From: Gerris lacustris
Lineage: Eukaryota > Arthropoda > Insecta > Hemiptera > Gerridae
Assembly (NCBI GenBank): GCA_951217055.1
Contig: OX578278.1
Coordinates: 41,513,115 to 41,577,114, forward strand
DNA: 64,000 nucleotides
Direction of reading: 5' to 3'
In this document: piece after piece, positions 58,088-64,000 of the stretch
How positions within the stretch are numbered: position 1 is the stretch's first letter
How the letters are laid out: every line of letters begins with the position of its first letter
The notes under the pieces: model-generated
The model's input: the letters and a program-made list of their open reading frames with translations, nothing else
Databases searched by the model: none
What the model was told of the DNA's origin: nothing
Made by a program: the position numbers and the translations under genes

Positions 58088-58481
58088 ATAAAAAAAAATC
58101 AGTCCGTGACAACTCAGACAAACTTTCTCACATACGAGTTCATAATTACTTAGCCCAGTGTTTTCCGTTTATTAGTTTTCGTATATGTATTTAATTATTA
58201 TTGAACATTTCATCAAAATTTATCATAATAATAACTTCTCCTGGGCGGGGAATCGAACCCGTGCTCTCTCCGTCCGCGTTTTAAAATCGGCCCAGTATCG
58301 ACTATCCTATGGATATGTTATTCTCAAAACACATAAACAAACTTCTGATAAAGTATTTTTTTTTTTTGCCACTGAACCGGACTACAAACATTAAAAAAAT
58401 ACATCGAAAAGACCATAATTAAAAAAAAAAATTAATTTTCGCGCTGTCACAATACTTTCTCTTTATATGAGAAAGTAAAAA
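58088..58481 (+). repeat. CACAATACTTTCTC repeat family, tRNA-like version 2
   Basis: The order CAGTCCGTGACAACTCAGAC, TTATTAGTTTTCGTATATG, CTCCTGGGCGGGGAATCGAA (inverted B box), GTCACAATACTTTCTCTTTA, ATGAGAAAGTA is the same as 54190-54808, but most of the central part is missing. Confidence 0.8.

Positions 58482-59734
<1,253 letters not shown>

Positions 59735-59766
<32 letters not shown>
59735..59766. repeat. Short (TA)n
   Basis: About 32 bp of TA between two arms of a short inverted repeat. Confidence 0.95.
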
Positions 59767-59775
<9 letters not shown>

Positions 59776-60200
59776 CCAATTTGAGAAAAATCCAGGGTTC
59801 AAAAACAACAATCATTTTTGCACCAGCACTCATAATTTGGCGTATTCTACTATTAGTTTAAATGGAATTGGATTTATCTTTGCACAGTATAGAGAGATCT
59901 TTTACTCTCAGTTTACATTTGTTTTGCACATTTATAAATAAGCTCTTATCGTTTTACAGCGTAATTTACTAACCGTACACATGTTTAAAAGAAAATCACG
60001 TTTAGAAAAAATACATTATTCCAAGGCGTTTATAAAGGAACTAAGAACAAAGAAGTATCCCGTAAATATAAAATCGCTCCGAGCTCAGGGTCCACAATAT
60101 TGAAAAAACCGGGACTCAACATTTAAACTACATATTATACGAAACAAGTGGATCTAGAGATTTTAAGTATGAAGCAGTTCTGTGATGGGAGGGGGAAATA
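59767..60200. other. No gene recognised
   Basis: No supported feature beyond the inverted-repeat arm at about 59785. Confidence 0.4.
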
Positions 60201-60330
60201 CAGGGTGTCCCAGTTTATGGAAAAGTGAAATATCTCCAGAACCATGATGGATAGAAAGATGCGGGTTTCAGGGTTCGATAATGGCTATAAATACGCTTCC
60301 AGAAGAAATGCTCAACATTTTCTGTATTGA
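60201..60330. mobile_element. One-ended MITE-like terminus
   Basis: TACAGGGTGTCCCAGTTTAT followed by GGAAAAGTGAAATATCTCC has the form of a Tc1/mariner-type MITE end (TA then CAGGGTG...). No inverted partner was found to the right, so it is probably truncated. Confidence 0.35.
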
Positions 60331-60540
60331 ACAGAAGTGAGTGCAGTTTACATAATAGAAAAAAAGTTATTAAAGAGCCATATTTCTTAGACTAAATTTG
60401 GATTCGCTCCGGCATTAGTTTGCCGTCTGGAGAGCACTGAGCCTGCTAAAATTATAACTGCTAAACCAAAGGGATTTAGGGAAAAAATTCAAGATTCAAA
60501 AAGTTCATATTATATATATTGGTTTTTCTAAAATTGGTTT

Positions 60541-60718
<178 letters not shown>

Positions 60719-61353
60719 CTAGCTGGATACCCGTGCTTCGCTACGGAATGTTTTTAAATTTGATAAGTTTATAAACTACCAGGAAAGCATACAAATTATT
60801 TTACTATGCGAGAATATCTAGATTCTATCCCTCCTAGTTATATCCCCCACCTCTTTGATAAGATCATTTGTAAATATCCTAAATTTACCCCCTCCTAAAT
60901 GAAAATATGACAAAACTGTACACATAACAACAATTACTGTACTCATAAAGAGCATTTCAACGATATGCATCATGAAGATAAAGGGTATTCATTACTTGTA
61001 CCCCGTACCCCTTTGAACCAAAAGTTATAGTTCGAAAATTCATGTAAACAGTTACCTTCCCCTTGCTTTGAAGGTCAAGTGTGCAAATTTTCATCGAGAT
61101 CGGAATAAAACTGTAGATTTGTATAAAAGAACATGCATATGTACACACATATGTTGACTTTTATATACATATATAGATATAGATATAAATTTCCATTTTA
61201 CCTCTCCCCCTTCTAAATGAAAATAAGACAAAACTGTACTTAAGAACAATTACTTTTCTCTTAAACAGCTTTTCAACGATTTGTATCATGAAGGGTATCC
61301 ATTACTTTGTCATTTGTAGCCCGTACACATAACAACAATTACTGTACTCTTAA
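60719..61353. repeat. Microsatellite-associated repeat family, left copies
   Basis: Opens with CTAGCTGGATACCCGTGCTT and CGCTACGG. Units at about 60880 and 61190 carry AAATATGACAAAACTGTAC, TTTCAACGATATGCATCA and GTACCCCGTACCCC blocks and a TATATACATATATAGATAT boundary. The last unit is cut at 61353 by a piggyBac-type insertion and resumes at 62339. Confidence 0.7.
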
Positions 61354-62338
61354 CCCTAGAACGCTAACCATTATTTTTTAACCTCTTAAGACTAACCTTG
61401 AGTCATATTGACTCCCTAATCTATTATACCCAGTTTTATTAAAATATAAAGGCCTAATATGTACAATATTTTTTTAACACGTTTTAGTGCTAGTTGATGG
61501 GACACTTGGGTGCATTGTTTGCCATAAAAAACAATTTTTTCTTTTTAATTCCGGTTTTTCAAACTGCACTATACTATTACATATCCGGTATTGTTATCTA
61601 CCGGAGTGGTTTTATTTACTTTATTTTATGTAGCTTTTTCTTTCCTTTCCTTTGGTTTTTCTATTTCGTAAATTGTTTCAATTAATTTATTATTTTCCTC
61701 ATCATCGCTGATGGGATCATAAAGGCATTTTATATTTTCAAATCAGGGTCCAAATCACAACTGTCACCATTACTGTCGAATACGCTCTTTTTCATAATCG
61801 GTATCTGAATCGGTAATTTCCTTCATCAAGTGATAAATGTCGTTTGGATCATTGTATTTTTTCTCCATTATTTGACTATATTCATATTCTATTAACTTTA
61901 TATAATTTAGACATATAAAGACAAAAAAAAATATAACAATTTATACTTATAAATGAATAAATTACAATTATATTACCTTTAATTTGAAATAATTATTGAA
62001 TTAAAAGTTACATAATATCTAATTTATAAGATTTGAAATGACCAAATAAACAATAACACGACATACTATTCTAAAAAATACTATTCTGCGTCAAAATGAC
62101 CTACAAAAAATTTACGTGTAAGACTAAACAGGAGTCAAAATGACTCCGTGACTGCAGAAAAACAAACGATATGTCCTCTTTAGAATCTGAATGTGCAACT
62201 GATAGAAGTGTAGAAGGGTCATTCAAGGGTGGGAGATAGCATAGCTGAGATGTGGGAGTTCTGTGTTTTACAGACACCGTGCATTCGTAGTTTAAAAAAA
62301 AATGGGAGTCATTTTGACTCCAGGTTAGCTTTCTAGGG
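61354..62338 (-). mobile_element. piggyBac-type element, 985 bp, internally deleted
   Basis: The termini are CCCTAGAACGCTAACC and, in reverse complement, CCCTAGAAAGCTAACC. TTAA lies on both sides (61350-61353, 62339-62342). GGAGTCATTTTGACTCC-like blocks lie inside each end. On the minus strand from about 61870, MEKKYNDPNDIYHLMKEITD then SDTDYEKE and, in other frames, VFDSNGDSCDLDPDLK and DPISDDEENNK resemble the acidic N-terminal part of piggyBac transposases. The catalytic domain is absent. Both termini and TTAA targets make the superfamily call strong. Confidence 0.92.
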
Positions 62339-62836
62339 TTAAAGAGCATTTCAACGATATGCATCATGAAGATGAAGGGTATTCATCACTTGTACCCCGT
62401 ACCCCTGTGTACCAAAATTTTAATTTCGTAATCTCATGTAGGCAGTGACCTTCACCTTGTTTCGAAGAAAAAGTGTGTAACTATTCATCTAATTAGGATT
62501 AAAGACATACCCTCAAACGGATACACTTCTTTTTAATTAAGATATAGCTATATTTTTTAATTATACCCCCCTCCTAAGTGAAAATATGATAAAACTGTAC
62601 ATAACCACAATTGCTGTCCTCTTAAAGAGCTTTTCAACGATATGCATCATGAAGGATGTTCATTACTTTAACATTTGTACCCCGTACCCCTGTGTACCAA
62701 AATTAAAATTTTGAATATTCATGTAGACAGTGATTTTCCCCTTGCTTTGAAGTCAAGTGTGCAAATTTTCATCGAGATCGGACTAAAACTGTAGATTTGT
62801 ATAAAGAACATGCACACATGTTGACTTTTATATATG
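62339..62836. repeat. Microsatellite-associated repeat family, right copies
   Basis: Resumes with AGAGCATTTCAACGATATGC and continues through GTACCCCGTACCCCTGTGTA. A further unit at 62560-62830 has GAAAATATGATAAAACTGTA and AACGATATGCATCATGAAGG, ending TTTTATATATGTATG. Confidence 0.7.
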
Positions 62837-63152
62837 TATGGCCGCCATCTTGAATCAATATGCCCGATTGGTAAACTATTTATCAAAAGTTACTAATTTC
62901 ATAAAAGGAAGCCAACTTCTGAATTTCAAGGTTCTAGTACAATTGGTTCCGTCATGTCGAATTTTGTATATAAATGGCCGCCATTTTGAATCAAGATGGC
63001 GGATTTTTAAAATATTTCTTAGCGAGCACCTAGGAGGTAAGAGGAACAAACCTACAAAATTTCATGGTCGTAGGTCCAGTGGTTTTAGAGATATCGTGAT
63101 GTGGACAGTCAGTCAGTCAGTGAGTGAGTGGGATTTTATATATATAGATATA
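62837..63152. repeat. GTCAG-type dispersed repeat, copy 3
   Basis: Contains GGCCGCCATCTTGAATC, GTTCCGTCATGTCGAATTTT, GATGGCGGATTTTTAAAATA, TTAGCGAGCACCTAGGAGG and CAGTCAGTCAGTCAGTGAGT, ending at TTTTATATATATAGATAT. It is the best-preserved copy of this family, and its open frame (62838-63155) is not a real gene. Confidence 0.75.
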
Positions 63153-63289
63153 TAAATTTCTATAAAGCGACATTTTTTTCTGGAACCATCAATTTCGTTG
63201 TTCTCTCTCTCTCTCAATAAAAAGCTAAAAAAGTAATTGTAATCGGTTCAGTATAGCTTCAAGTATGCACGTAGCACAGACAAGCATTT

Positions 63290-63412
63290 GACGATAGAGA
63301 TAATTCAATCCCTTTTCCACTCGTGGGGCCTTAAAAAACGTGTAAATCAATGAAAGTCACTGAATTTATGCTCCATCACAATACTTTCTCTTTATACATA
63401 TATCAAAGTAAA
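63290..63412 (+). repeat. CACAATACTTTCTC repeat family, 3' fragment
   Basis: Contains AAACGTGTAAATCAATGAAA, GCTCCATCACAATACTTTCT and CTTTATA followed by a degraded hairpin arm. Confidence 0.65.
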
Positions 63413-63689
63413 AAAAAGTAATAGACATAAATATTATACCTCAAGTGAATCCGGTAATCCCATTTTATTTCAAGATAGTAAAAAAAAAAAAAATAATACT
63501 ATTTATCCGATAAATTGAAAATTTAACATAAACAATAAAAAATAAATACTAAGATATTGAAGTAGGAGGTTTATCAGAAAAGAAAATATTTATTTATAAT
63601 TATACAAAACAAATAGTTATAAAAAATAAAAATAAATAAATAAAAAATAAAAAAATAAACTTTTATCCCTCAGACATACCTACAATGTG
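63413..63689. other. AT-rich sequence, no gene recognised
   Basis: Mostly A-rich with AAATAAA repeats. No supported feature is seen. Confidence 0.5.
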
Positions 63690-64000
63690 TGTGTGAATAT
63701 ATATAATATTGTGTGTGTGTGTGTGTGATTGTGTTTACTTAAGTTTATAAATTTTACTTATTAAAATTAACGTAAACTTCCCTGTGATTTTGTTACGAAA
63801 GTTCGTAGCAAAGCATTCTAAGTAATATCTGGAGGAAAAAAGGACACGAAATTATTTAATTGAATGGAAAGGCCCGGAAAATCCAGGTCTGCTTACCGAA
63901 TGATTTGCGTAATAAATGGCGCGAGCCGAGCCGAGCCCCCTATGGCTACTATTTAAGACCCAAATCGCGCTCTGACCATCACAGTCACCAACTGACCGCT
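63690..64000 (+). pseudogene. Chromodomain-like coding fragment, copy 2
   Basis: This is the reverse-oriented counterpart of 29750-30125. A (GT)n tract near 63710 is followed by a possible splice acceptor, GTGATTTTGTTACGAAAGTT, and the frame YLEEKRTRNYLIEWKGPENP (63828-63890). It continues into non-coding GAGCCCCCTATGGCTAC, TATTTAAGACCC and CTCTGACCATCACAGTCAC. Compared with copy 1, a block after CCAGG is missing and an in-frame TAA precedes the YLEE segment. The sequence reaches the window edge, so its real end is unknown. Confidence 0.5.

Noticed and set aside
62838..63155. 105-residue open frame
   Set aside because: It lies wholly in a dispersed non-coding repeat whose other copies (43320, 52010) do not keep the frame.

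Overview
This is a gene-poor, AT-rich stretch of an animal nuclear genome, most likely an insect. The signs are a spliced host gene with GT-AG introns, arthropod-type retroelements (RTE, CR1/Jockey, copia), hAT, piggyBac and Tc1/mariner DNA transposons, and very long (TA)n tracts. Nothing looks bacterial: there are no operons, ribosome binding sites or CRISPR array. The order of insect cannot be fixed from the sequence alone.

Only one intact host gene is visible. It is a three-exon cytochrome b5-like gene on the minus strand (28430-29494) encoding 108 residues, with both heme-ligand histidines and no membrane anchor. A chromodomain-like coding fragment lies nearby (29750-30125), and a second inverted copy sits at the right edge of the window (63690-64000). 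Nearly every other long open reading frame is either a translation of (TA)n or a decayed transposon protein.

Layout. 1-6480: nested decayed RTE LINE fragments, a CR1/Jockey fragment and a (TA)n tract. 7274-10527: a 3.25 kb hAT-type element with an 8-bp target duplication and an internal long palindrome. 10.5-18 kb: dispersed non-coding repeats, a 76-bp-period duplication and a hAT element at 13737-14390. 18331-19715: a hAT element, containing a nested foldback element, inserted in a degenerate minisatellite. 21717-21972: a small hAT element. 23.9-24.8 kb: a tandem repeat element. 26.1-30.1 kb: a LINE RNase H fragment, a 40-bp minisatellite, the cytochrome b5 gene and the chromodomain-like fragment. 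30620-32875: a CR1/Jockey LINE interrupted by a hAT MITE. 32.9-33.65 kb: a TA-flanked foldback MITE inside (TA)n. 35.4-36.4 kb: mariner-like transposase and copia reverse transcriptase remnants, minus strand. 38160-39077: a 378-bp-arm inverted repeat with a Penelope-like motif. 39-44 kb: a tandem element, a MITE, tRNA-derived SINEs, a LINE ORF1 fragment, a mariner-type transposase remnant and duplicated hairpins. 44-52 kb: mostly unassigned AT-rich sequence and (TA)n. 52-63.2 kb: a microsatellite-associated repeat family, TTAA-flanked MITEs, a hAT MITE, a 1061-bp palindromic element and a piggyBac-type deletion derivative whose empty site is preserved in sister repeats.

The genes do not form a pathway. 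The value of the window is its layered transposon record: at least ten insertions have both ends and the target-site duplication visible, several of them nested, which gives a relative order of events. All identities come from reading translations, terminal repeats and target duplications by eye. No database search or folding program was run.
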